A stretch of DNA of 64,000 nt from Hyphochytrium catenoides (lineage: Eukaryota; Sar; Hyphochytriomycetes; Hyphochytriales; Hyphochytriaceae): assembly GCA_900088475.1 (NCBI GenBank), contig FLMG01003686.1, forward strand, positions 62,001-126,000, given 5' to 3'. Below, in pieces: positions 1-7,063 of this stretch. How positions within the stretch are numbered: the first letter of the stretch is position 1; each line of letters starts with the position of its first letter. The notes under the pieces are model-generated. The model saw nothing but the letters and a program-made list of their open reading frames with translations, searched no databases and had not been told where the DNA came from. Made by a program: the position numbers and the translations under genes.

Positions 1-1
1 G

Positions 2-868
2 GGAGTTAAGGGCTCCCCAGGAACGTTAACTGCTGCGCTACAATGTTGGGGCACAGAGGTACAACCACATGATGTAGAGTTATTGCTGGGAAACGAGGGT
101 ACACTAGGTCCCAAGCTACTGGGAGTGGCATTCAAGTTTGGCACGTTGGACGTGGTTCGCAAATTGGTAGACCTTGGGGCCCCAATGGAGTCGCAAGTAT
201 TTACATTGGCCTTATATTCAAAGCGGTTGGAAATGGTACGGTACGTCCATGAGGCTCTGCAGATAGAGACCCTTCCCGCTTACCCCTTCAGGATTGTCAT
301 ACAAAGTGGAGCACTACCGATTGCGGCTTACTTGGTAGAGAACGGAGGTATACCCAGCACTGTAGATATCATTGATGGATGGATCGGGACTATATGGTCC
401 TCTGGGGGTAGGCGTGGTACTAGCGATACACTCAAAGTTATCTCTTACCTACAGAGTAAGTTTAACCATCTGAGGTACACTGACGGACAACTGGAGTCTC
501 TTGCAGAGGCTGTTACCACATATGGATGCGCTGCATCTGCCAAGTATATGAAATGTGAGATGCAGTTTGAGTGGTCGCTCCTTTGCCTCAATTGCTTCAA
601 CAAAATGGGGTTACCTCGTCTCTCACACAAACAACGCTTTATGGACTTCATCCTCCATAACGCTTCCAAAGAGAAAGGAAACGTTAAGGCACTGAACGAC
701 AACGCTTATCAGGCCCTGTTACCATCTATTATGAAGTTCATGGCTAGCACATTTCATCGCATAGAGAAACAGCAAATCGTCCGAAACTTCCTCGCCAAAC
801 CCCTCTATAAGCCAGGATCCAGATGGCTCAGGCGTACGGTAATGAAGTTTGAAGCAGACCAACAGTGA
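2..868 (+). CDS. Ankyrin-like repeat family protein, 5' end cut by the window edge
   Basis: The frame is open from the first bases of the window to the stop at 868, so the start lies outside; the first in-window start-like codon (83) is only a TTG. The 289 visible residues contain loosely conserved ankyrin-like helical repeats (for example FGTLDVVRKLVDLGAP and LEMVRYVHEAL). The last ~45 residues closely match the end of the protein at 46403-47707, sharing EKQQIVRNFLAKPLYKP, so the two are paralogues. The repeats suggest a protein-binding adaptor, as in other giant-virus ankyrin families; the partner is unknown. It converges with the E2 gene at 925-1473. Family membership is clear; function is inference. 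Confidence 0.75.
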   Translation, partial: GVKGSPGTLTAALQCWGTEVQPHDVELLLGNEGTLGPKLLGVAFKFGTLDVVRKLVDLGAPMESQVFTLALYSKRLEMVRYVHEALQIETLPAYPFRIVIQSGALPIAAYLVENGGIPSTVDIIDGWIGTIWSSGGRRGTSDTLKVISYLQSKFNHLRYTDGQLESLAEAVTTYGCAASAKYMKCEMQFEWSLLCLNCFNKMGLPRLSHKQRFMDFILHNASKEKGNVKALNDNAYQALLPSIMKFMASTFHRIEKQQIVRNFLAKPLYKPGSRWLRRTVMKFEADQQ

Positions 869-924
869 CAAAGAAAAAACTCCATCAGTGGAACTGGTCA
901 TCAAGATCAATGATTTTTAGGGTA

Positions 925-1473
925 TCAGGTCGTTGTGACCCTAGACCTGTTTTCAAGGAGCTGTTTTACGGCTTCGAGATCTGGGTGATTCTCAATATAG
1001 TTGTTCACGAGGCCATATATTCGTACGTGGTGCTCTTGATTGTACTCTCTAGACTTCCTGGCATATTCTTGTCGAACCTCAGGTACTGTCCATATGACTC
1101 TTATACTATTCAGTGTATCATCGGGGGTGAAGCATAGTAGAGCATTCCACAGTTGTTTGGCATAGCCGGTGACCCCCAGAGACTTCACCCAACTCTCTTT
1201 ATGGAACTCACTGATGGATACACAAAGAGGTCCTCCCAGTTCAAATATACCATTCGGGGTTAGACATTCTACGGAGGGCGGCTTGTGTGGATATTCGTCA
1301 GGAATGGTGAACGTGAAGAGGATCTCTGCGCCTTTGTAGGGTTCGTGTGTCCCTACAATGAGTCCATACCAGATCCTTATATCCGTTTCGTCCATAACCA
1401 TAATAATGTTATCGTCTGCATTACGCAGGAAGCGAGAATACTGACTTGTCAGAATCTTGGTAAGTCGGTCCAT
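925..1473 (-). CDS. Ubiquitin-conjugating enzyme E2, UBE2J/UBC6-like
   Basis: A 182-residue UBC-fold protein. Residues ~50-95 hold the E2 core: a FTFTIPDEYPHKPPSV strand block, then LTPNGIF in place of the usual HPN, then PLCVSISEFHKESW with the predicted catalytic Cys at about residue 84. The TPNG-F and C-SIS-F-H-ESW pattern is that of the UBE2J/UBC6 group of ER-linked E2 enzymes, but no C-terminal membrane anchor is visible. It would accept ubiquitin from a host E1 and pass it on with an E3; a U-box protein at 48006-49166 is a candidate partner. The longer frame starts at a TTG (1500); I chose the ATG at 1473. The AT-rich stretch at 1555-1575 may hold its promoter. Confidence 0.9.
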   Translation of the reverse strand: MDRLTKILTSQYSRFLRNADDNIIMVMDETDIRIWYGLIVGTHEPYKGAEILFTFTIPDEYPHKPPSVECLTPNGIFELGGPLCVSISEFHKESWVKSLGVTGYAKQLWNALLCFTPDDTLNSIRVIWTVPEVRQEYARKSREYNQEHHVRIYGLVNNYIENHPDLEAVKQLLENRSRVTTT

Positions 1474-1592
1474 GCTTCCCCCTGCTGCTGTCTTAAGCAA
1501 TTTTTATTCTACAAGCACTTTTTAATTCTAATTCATTCGTGCTTATACCTTGAAAGAAAAAATATATAAAAATATTGTTGGCTCAAGCATAT

Positions 1593-2240
1593 CTACGCCA
1601 GCACGGTGTCAAGGCCGAACTCATCACGCTGCTTCTTAGCATGAGCTTCAAGAATGGCTTCTACCTCATTAAACTTCTTCTCATAGATCTCCACTCGTTT
1701 GATCAGTCCACTGTAGATAGTACTAAATTTGAAAAACATGAACTCCACCTTCTCCGACAGTTGTGCTAGGAGAATATTCATCTTGTTCTGTGCGTCTGCT
1801 TCGTCATCTACTTTTTTCTGTAGTTGAGAAAGGCATTGGCGAAGGTTTCCTTTGTAACCATTTGGTAGCTTATTTAGTTGAAACTGGGTAATATCATCCG
1901 CACATGTATGAAGTTTACCTTCTGTCGCATAGACGAGACTTCGTGACTGTTGTAGCAAATCATTAAAGAGGGACATATTCATGGAGACCTCACGGAATAA
2001 CCGAGAACCCTCCACTAGCGTTAGATGTGTCTCATCAAGCTTCCTGAGCAATGTGCGTGCATCTTCAAGCCTGTCAAGAAGTAGGGGATCGTCAAGCTCT
2101 AGTGTGGGTCTATTGTCTTCTTCATCAGGCGCTGCTTGTTGTGAAGGTTCCGGTGCACTGGTGCCACTGTCAGCCTTCATCTCCAAGAGCTGCTTGTACA
2201 AAGAAAGTTGGGGGGTGTCTCCATCCATTGGATGATCCAT
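1593..2240 (-). CDS. Coiled-coil protein of unknown function
   Basis: A 215-residue protein that I do not recognise. Residues ~25-50 are acidic and Pro/Ser-rich, followed by long amphipathic helices (~55-205) with heptad-like Leu spacing, as in LLLDRLEDARTLLRKLDE and KVDDEADAQNKMNILLAQL. No signal peptide, membrane segment or catalytic motif is visible. A second ATG at codon 5 is an equally possible start. It lies between the E2 gene and the basic protein gene on the same strand. A virion or scaffold role is possible but only a guess from its composition. Confidence 0.7.
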   Translation of the reverse strand: MDHPMDGDTPQLSLYKQLLEMKADSGTSAPEPSQQAAPDEEDNRPTLELDDPLLLDRLEDARTLLRKLDETHLTLVEGSRLFREVSMNMSLFNDLLQQSRSLVYATEGKLHTCADDITQFQLNKLPNGYKGNLRQCLSQLQKKVDDEADAQNKMNILLAQLSEKVEFMFFKFSTIYSGLIKRVEIYEKKFNEVEAILEAHAKKQRDEFGLDTVLA

Positions 2241-2372
2241 GATTACCTTTTTTCTTTACTCGCAAGGGGGTATGTCTTACTAGATTATGTTTTTTTAATT
2301 TTGCTAGTGGACCGCATTAATAAAAAAAAAGAGCAAAGTAGCTTTTGATATTAGAAGTTGGTCCAAAGAAAC

Positions 2373-2750
2373 TTATCTTGTTCTGCGGGTAGTGCGCCTA
2401 CGAGTGGTGCGCTTGCGGGTAGTGCGCTTTCTAGTCGTAGACTTTCTGGGCTTGCGTCTGCGGGTCGTGGTAGTCTTGCGGCGGCGAGTGGTCTTGCGGC
2501 GGCCAGTGGTCTTACGGCGGCGGGTCGTACGCTTCCTCTTGATATGGCCTGGCTTCTTGCGGGAAATCGCAGACTTCAGACCAGCCTTGGTGCGCTTCTT
2601 GCCCTTTACACTAAGGCTGATACCAAGGCGCTTGGCCTCTCTCTCATAGAATAATTTAGAGTCATCGGCTGCGACACGGCGCTTGGTACGTCTACGAGTC
2701 GTGGTAGACGACCGCTTCCTAGTTCTCCTTCTGGCTGCAAGTTCGGGCAT
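2373..2750 (-). CDS. Very basic Arg/Lys/Thr-rich protein, probable DNA-condensing virion protein
   Basis: A 125-residue protein made almost wholly of Arg, Lys and Thr in short repeats (RRRKTTGRRKTTRRRK and KRTTRRRTTRRTR near the C-terminus), with one short mixed segment at ~30-65 (DSKLFYEREAKRLGISLSVK). Composition resembles protamine-like or histone-tail-like proteins that other large DNA viruses package with their genomes. The coding DNA is a string of near-repeats of GTGCG and GCGGC type units, so length may vary between isolates. No enzyme motif. Neutralising packaged DNA is inferred from charge alone; nucleolar RNA binding would be an alternative. Confidence 0.75.
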   Translation of the reverse strand: MPELAARRRTRKRSSTTTRRRTKRRVAADDSKLFYEREAKRLGISLSVKGKKRTKAGLKSAISRKKPGHIKRKRTTRRRKTTGRRKTTRRRKTTTTRRRKPRKSTTRKRTTRKRTTRRRTTRRTR

Positions 2751-2958
2751 GGGTTTCGCAAAATTAAATTCGATGTGTTGCTATATTAAAGACATGATAA
2801 TATTTATTGCGATTAAAAATTAATGTAATCCTCAGGTGTGATTGGCGTGTTTATGTACGATAAAAAATAAGCTCTATCCGTAAGTGACCAGCAGTAAAGC
2901 AATTTTATTAACTTTGCTTAGAATTTTTTGTAGTCTGGTGGGTCGCCTTTTAAAGAAA

Positions 2959-3561
2959 CTATTCATCTTCGAGTCCCGAGTCGCGGTCATCAACTTTCAG
3001 ATCATCATAGCCCTTCTTGAAGGCTTCATACGCTTTAGAAATCTCTTCTTTCAAGGTTGGGTCTGTAGATCCCTTGGCATTGACCACCTTGCTGTAGAAG
3101 GCCTTACCTTCGTGCTTCATCCTGACCTGCTCATCCTTGGCGCTCTTCACATTAGCAACAGCATTGATCTTCTCCATATTCTCAGGAGTCGCATGCTTTG
3201 TCCGGAATTCAGGATCCGTCACCCACTTCCATCCACAGAAATCTGTAATGCTCTTCACTTTCTCTGAACCATCAGTCTCAGGCTTGGTCTTCTTCTTGGC
3301 ACGCCGCACAGACGCCGTGGGCTTAGCTTCCTCTTCGTTGGACCCAAGAGAGGCCATGATCCGATCAAAGCGCTCCTTCAAGTGTGACACCTCAAGCTCC
3401 ACAGTTGCCATCTTCACCTGAAGATCACGAACACTGAACTGAATCTGCGAACCCATGTCATCTATCTTGCTAGAGACATGGTCCTTCATGATCTTCATGT
3501 GACTGTTCAAGTTAGTGTTCATGCATTCGTTGATCTTATCCAAAGCACTTGTACTTGACAT
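2959..3561 (-). CDS. Coiled-coil protein with a conserved-looking C-terminal domain
   Basis: A 200-residue protein with a predicted coiled coil at ~15-75 (MKIMKDHVSSKIDDMGSQIQ onward), a Lys-rich linker (RRAKKKTKPETDG) and a compact C-terminal part at ~100-190 with aromatic residues (ITDFCGWKWVTDPEFR). It ends in an acidic tail (DDRDSGLEDE). I do not recognise the family. The ATG at 3561 follows an AT-rich stretch (about 3630-3650), in keeping with a nearby promoter. The parallel coiled coil suggests oligomer formation; beyond that no role can be assigned. Confidence 0.7.
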   Translation of the reverse strand: MSSTSALDKINECMNTNLNSHMKIMKDHVSSKIDDMGSQIQFSVRDLQVKMATVELEVSHLKERFDRIMASLGSNEEEAKPTASVRRAKKKTKPETDGSEKVKSITDFCGWKWVTDPEFRTKHATPENMEKINAVANVKSAKDEQVRMKHEGKAFYSKVVNAKGSTDPTLKEEISKAYEAFKKGYDDLKVDDRDSGLEDE

Positions 3562-3829
3562 GATTCTTCAGATGTTGGGTTGCGCTACTAATGTTTCTTC
3601 TGAGAGATGTTGATACTGCTAAGATAACTGTTCTTTAATTAAAAAGCGTACTGGACTTGGTGGAGGGGACCACTTGCTCTTGAAGCTGGAAAGTCAGTTG
3701 TGATCAAGATGGGGAAGCCCACAGAACACACATGCACACCTACTAACGAAAAAAAAAGAAAGAATTGGAGTAACAGGTATTGGCAATAATCGTTTTCGTT
3801 ATTCGGTTACAAGAGATCATTTAACAGAA

Positions 3830-4330
3830 TCATACTTCAAGTCGGAGGTCGTTCAGGTCTTCGTCATCTAGTGGAACATCCTGCATGACCAGGTAATTTA
3901 TTTCCTTGTCCGTTTCGCTTTCGTATGTGTCGTTGCAGTTGAGACACCCTTCGCACGAAGCACAGCAATCGGTCACAGTCCCACACCTCCCGCAGCGATA
4001 GCAGTGCTCGCGACCGAACCTCCCGTGTAGCTTACAGAGTTTGCATATAGAGCAAAAGGCCGGCTTTGGGTGCTCTTTGCCACACTCTATACACATGGGG
4101 TAGTCTGCTATGCACTTTGCACACCCCTCCTGGGCCTCGCGAGTCGAGTCGACTAACTTTGCCTGGCACTTCGGAGTGAGCTTAAGTTCCGCTCTCATGT
4201 CATTTAGAAAGTCATGCGTATCCTTGTCCTTAAAGCATTCTTTACACCTGGTGCAGTGTATGGCCTTCTTAGGACCATGAAGTTTGTGGCAGTAGCCACA
4301 CGGATCACAATTGTAGCAAACACCGGTCAT
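3830..4330 (-). CDS. Cysteine-rich, probable zinc-binding protein
   Basis: A 166-residue protein with more than twenty Cys, mostly as CxxC pairs spread over residues 5-135 (CYNCDPCGYC, HCTRCKEC, CIECG, CSICKLC, CYRCGRCG, CASCEGCLNC), so several zinc sites are likely. The arrangement recalls stacked zinc ribbons but does not match a RING signature that I can fix by eye. The C-terminal 30 residues are acidic and Cys-free. TATATAT lies directly before the ATG (4332-4339, minus-strand sense). Such proteins in large DNA viruses often act in transcription or as ubiquitin-ligase-like adaptors; neither is shown here. Confidence 0.75.
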   Translation of the reverse strand: MTGVCYNCDPCGYCHKLHGPKKAIHCTRCKECFKDKDTHDFLNDMRAELKLTPKCQAKLVDSTREAQEGCAKCIADYPMCIECGKEHPKPAFCSICKLCKLHGRFGREHCYRCGRCGTVTDCCASCEGCLNCNDTYESETDKEINYLVMQDVPLDDEDLNDLRLEV

Positions 4331-4436
4331 TGTATATATGGCTAGCTACACGACTCTAAATATCTGAGTCCCGGTAACATATTACTACCTATACTGAGAG
4401 TCTCGCGACCAGGCGACATCATGTTTGAAACCTCAG

Positions 4437-5351
4437 TTATCTATACCTGTTCATTATGTTAGAGTAGAAGCCTGTCCTGCAGAAATTTTCAGCGGCATAG
4501 TACTGGCTACGAGGGGTAGAGGCCGCATCTTCCTTGCGGAGACCATATAGGCACTCGTTGTTCTGGGGCCCTTTCCAAGATTCATTCTGATATGAGAATA
4601 GCTCAAAGCCGAGAAACTTTTCAAAATTCTGTATTGCACAGAACCCACCATACAAAGTGTTATGTACAGCATCATAGGCTGCACCTTCGTCTGGCCCACC
4701 AAAGCCAATCTCACTGATGATCATAGGAACATTCTGAAGCTCATTGTCCTTATACCAGTTTGAGACAGCACCCTGTAGGCAATCACCCCACGTGTTAGTC
4801 TGATTAGAATAGAAATACATGTTCACACCTGCAATGTATCTCGAGTAGGTGTGCTCATCGAGACGTCGAAGGATTGACTTGGCCGTGCGGAAGCCTTCAT
4901 CAAAGATAGTCGAGTGCATAACAGGGCGAGATGGATCAAGACGTGCAACCGTATTCAGTGCCCAAGCAATATTGTCCGCATCAGCATCCGGCATCTCATT
5001 GCCTACTGTATAGAGCTTCACACACGAGAACTCCTTGGCCTCATTGACCAGCTTCGTGATGCCCCTGATGTCACGATCATGAACAAGACCATTATGTATT
5101 GGAACCTCAACCCCCAATGAGATTCTCTGCGCCTCCTGAAGGAACTCCGTGTGGCTTCGTGATGGGTCCCAGTAGTAGGTTCGCACAAGATTCATTCCCA
5201 GATCCTTAATACGCTGAAGGTCCCCACGCCCTGAGCTCGAAAAGACTGAACTATACGCATCAGTACACCAATCATCACAATACCTTATTGATGGATTACT
5301 TGCAGACCAGGCAATCCCGTATACAGGCTTTAACGCGCTTGGAGAAGTCAT
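4437..5351 (-). CDS. Clan GH-A glycoside hydrolase, GH17/GH72-like (beta-1,3-glucan type)
   Basis: A 304-residue protein with a (beta/alpha)8 glycosidase pattern: PVYGIAWSASN at the start, LGMNLVRTYYWDP at ~51-63, the acid/base motif YTVGNEMPDAD with Glu119, and the nucleophile motif IISEIGFGG with Glu214. The order and spacing fit clan GH-A, closest in feel to GH17 glucanases and GH72 glucanosyltransferases that act on beta-1,3-glucan. Several Cys (25, 29, 110, 191) could form disulfides, yet no signal peptide is visible. It might cut host wall, cyst wall or storage glucan during entry or exit. The fold is well supported; substrate is inference. Confidence 0.8.
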   Translation of the reverse strand: MTSPSALKPVYGIAWSASNPSIRYCDDWCTDAYSSVFSSSGRGDLQRIKDLGMNLVRTYYWDPSRSHTEFLQEAQRISLGVEVPIHNGLVHDRDIRGITKLVNEAKEFSCVKLYTVGNEMPDADADNIAWALNTVARLDPSRPVMHSTIFDEGFRTAKSILRRLDEHTYSRYIAGVNMYFYSNQTNTWGDCLQGAVSNWYKDNELQNVPMIISEIGFGGPDEGAAYDAVHNTLYGGFCAIQNFEKFLGFELFSYQNESWKGPQNNECLYGLRKEDAASTPRSQYYAAENFCRTGFYSNIMNRYR

Positions 5352-5471
5352 TCCCTGTTTTTTCGAAAAATATACTGTCGTATATCTATAGGCTAAATAT
5401 TTATTCTTGATAATAATTAACTTACAGACAGCTGTTCAAAAAAAATAGATTGACCTTCTTCTGTGTTACGG

Positions 5472-5753
5472 CTACATGTCATCATCACTCTGGTCGTGAT
5501 AGTCAGAATACGCGCTTCGAGACCAGGAGGCTTCTGACGCCCGAGGGACATAGAGGCTCTTGACACGATGTGCCTTTTCGTAGTTGATTCCCTTGGCGTC
5601 CCGTAATTCTTGTCGGAGCATGGCGACTTCTGCCTTGAGCTCGTCATTTTCAAGCCGCAGCTTCTCAATGCTAGACTTCATCTCCTTAGTACTTGAGAAG
5701 TCAGCAGGCTTCAAAGCCATATCCTTGTATGAGAACACCTTCTGTGTCGCCAT
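5472..5753 (-). CDS. Small coiled-coil protein
   Basis: A 93-residue protein not recognised as a known family. Residues ~25-55 form a short clear leucine-zipper-like coiled coil (IEKLRLENDELKAEVAMLRQ). The tail is Ser/Tyr-rich and acidic, ending in SDYHDQSDDDM. The ATG at 5753 is followed by a normal reading frame with no rival in-frame start nearby. It stands alone between the glycosidase and another small gene on the same strand. Dimerisation is the only property that can be inferred. Confidence 0.65.
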   Translation of the reverse strand: MATQKVFSYKDMALKPADFSSTKEMKSSIEKLRLENDELKAEVAMLRQELRDAKGINYEKAHRVKSLYVPRASEASWSRSAYSDYHDQSDDDM

Positions 5754-5911
5754 TGCTTTGTAGCTTTTAGAAATGAATGAACGCTAGATGGTTCTAATAC
5801 AAGTATGTGAAAGACTTGTTTATAATATAATTTTCTCTGAGATAACAAAATCCACCGGCCATCCAGAAAGTTTCTCATCCTTCGAAATAGCAGACACTAG
5901 CAGTAGCTAAT

Positions 5912-6193
5912 CTAGTAATCTTCATCTAGAGCTAGAGCTTTTGGATATGCTGGCTTCCGCTTGACCTCAAAGTCATTCTTGTATCCATACTCTAGGAAGC
6001 ACCCGGTGAGTAGCCACTGTTTGTAATGTAGCAGCTCCGCAATAGAATTACCATAGACCCACATTGCTATATCTGGTCGACCGTCATTATACTCCAATGT
6101 CACACAATGTTGACACGGATTTGACAGCCTATGGTAATCGGGAATGGTAATATGCTCAATAGCGTCGAAGTCCACGCGCGGAATAGTACTCAT
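5912..6193 (-). CDS. Small hypothetical protein
   Basis: A 93-residue protein of unknown family. It has a mixed globular composition (HITIPDYHRLSNPCQHC, VYGNSIAELLHYKQWLL) and a basic segment (FEVKRKPAYPKALALDEDY) at the end. No membrane helix, repeat or catalytic motif is visible. The upstream gap (6194-6322) is shared with the divergent gene at 6323, so a bidirectional promoter region is likely; it contains an AT-rich core at 6272-6310. Confidence 0.55.
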   Translation of the reverse strand: MSTIPRVDFDAIEHITIPDYHRLSNPCQHCVTLEYNDGRPDIAMWVYGNSIAELLHYKQWLLTGCFLEYGYKNDFEVKRKPAYPKALALDEDY

Positions 6194-6322
6194 CGTATGC
6201 GTTATAGGCCATAGTGTTTAAATCAGCGCTCGCCAAGCTCATGCTTCATGCCAGGTCTTGTTTAACCATGGTAAATTAATAATTTTTTCTATCTTAGTAA
6301 TTATAATACAGCCCAGAATAAC

Positions 6323-6979
6323 ATGGCACTTAGCAACGCGACATTAGCTTTTATCATCGTTATTCTTTTCTTGGCCGTGTTGGGCTTGTCAGGGTGGCAC
6401 ATTCACATTATCAATCAGTATGGTAAGACGAAAGACAAGCTAGCGACCTCTGAGCAACAGCTGCATAACTGTACAAACGAATGGGATGGCACTAAGAACA
6501 AGCTAGCAACCTCTGAGCAGAAGCTGCATGACTGCCAGTTAGAACCTACGCTTTGTCGCCAAAACGCTACGGACTATCTCGACTACAAAGATCCGGCTGC
6601 ATTCAGCCTGCTTGATCTTATGAAAGCAAACCCGGCATTAGCACAAGCGTCACTCGACTCCAAAATTTTAACGGGCCCACAACGTAACTTCCTCATCCAG
6701 GGCTTCAAAAAGGCATTCCCTACCATTGCTGAAAGTATTGCTTCATACTCTGACTTTAGCCTTGTCACGATTTATGCAACTGCAGGTCCTTCTTATTGTG
6801 GTATGCAGGCAGAAGCAACATTCAAGGGCGAGTCATTAGAGGTACAAGCGGGCAAGATTCTTGCAAACCCTTCATCTCCGGCAATCGAGCAGGTCCAAAG
6901 AGCTACGGCGTTTCTTCCCAAAAATACATCCTTCTTGGAACGCTACATTCTAGCCAGATCTATGCGGAAAGTTAGCTAG
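6323..6979 (+). CDS. Membrane-anchored coiled-coil protein
   Basis: A 218-residue protein. Residues ~7-29 form one hydrophobic segment (LAFIIVILFLAVLGLSGWHI), with no obvious signal cleavage site, so a type II or signal-anchor topology is likely. Two tandem near-copies follow at ~35-75 (KDKLATSEQQLHNC and KNKLATSEQKLHDC), heptad-like and each ending in Cys, which could form a disulfide-linked stalk. Residues ~85-218 look globular and contain several Cys. The gene runs in the same direction as the histidine kinase start 85 bases downstream. A virion-membrane or host-membrane role is an inference. Confidence 0.7.
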   Translation: MALSNATLAFIIVILFLAVLGLSGWHIHIINQYGKTKDKLATSEQQLHNCTNEWDGTKNKLATSEQKLHDCQLEPTLCRQNATDYLDYKDPAAFSLLDLMKANPALAQASLDSKILTGPQRNFLIQGFKKAFPTIAESIASYSDFSLVTIYATAGPSYCGMQAEATFKGESLEVQAGKILANPSSPAIEQVQRATAFLPKNTSFLERYILARSMRKVS

Positions 6980-7063
6980 GAAGTTATAGCTCAAAAACCA
7001 GTTAGCAGATAATTTTTTTGTGACAAGAAATTCATACAATACTCGTCCTTTTTGATCTCGACA

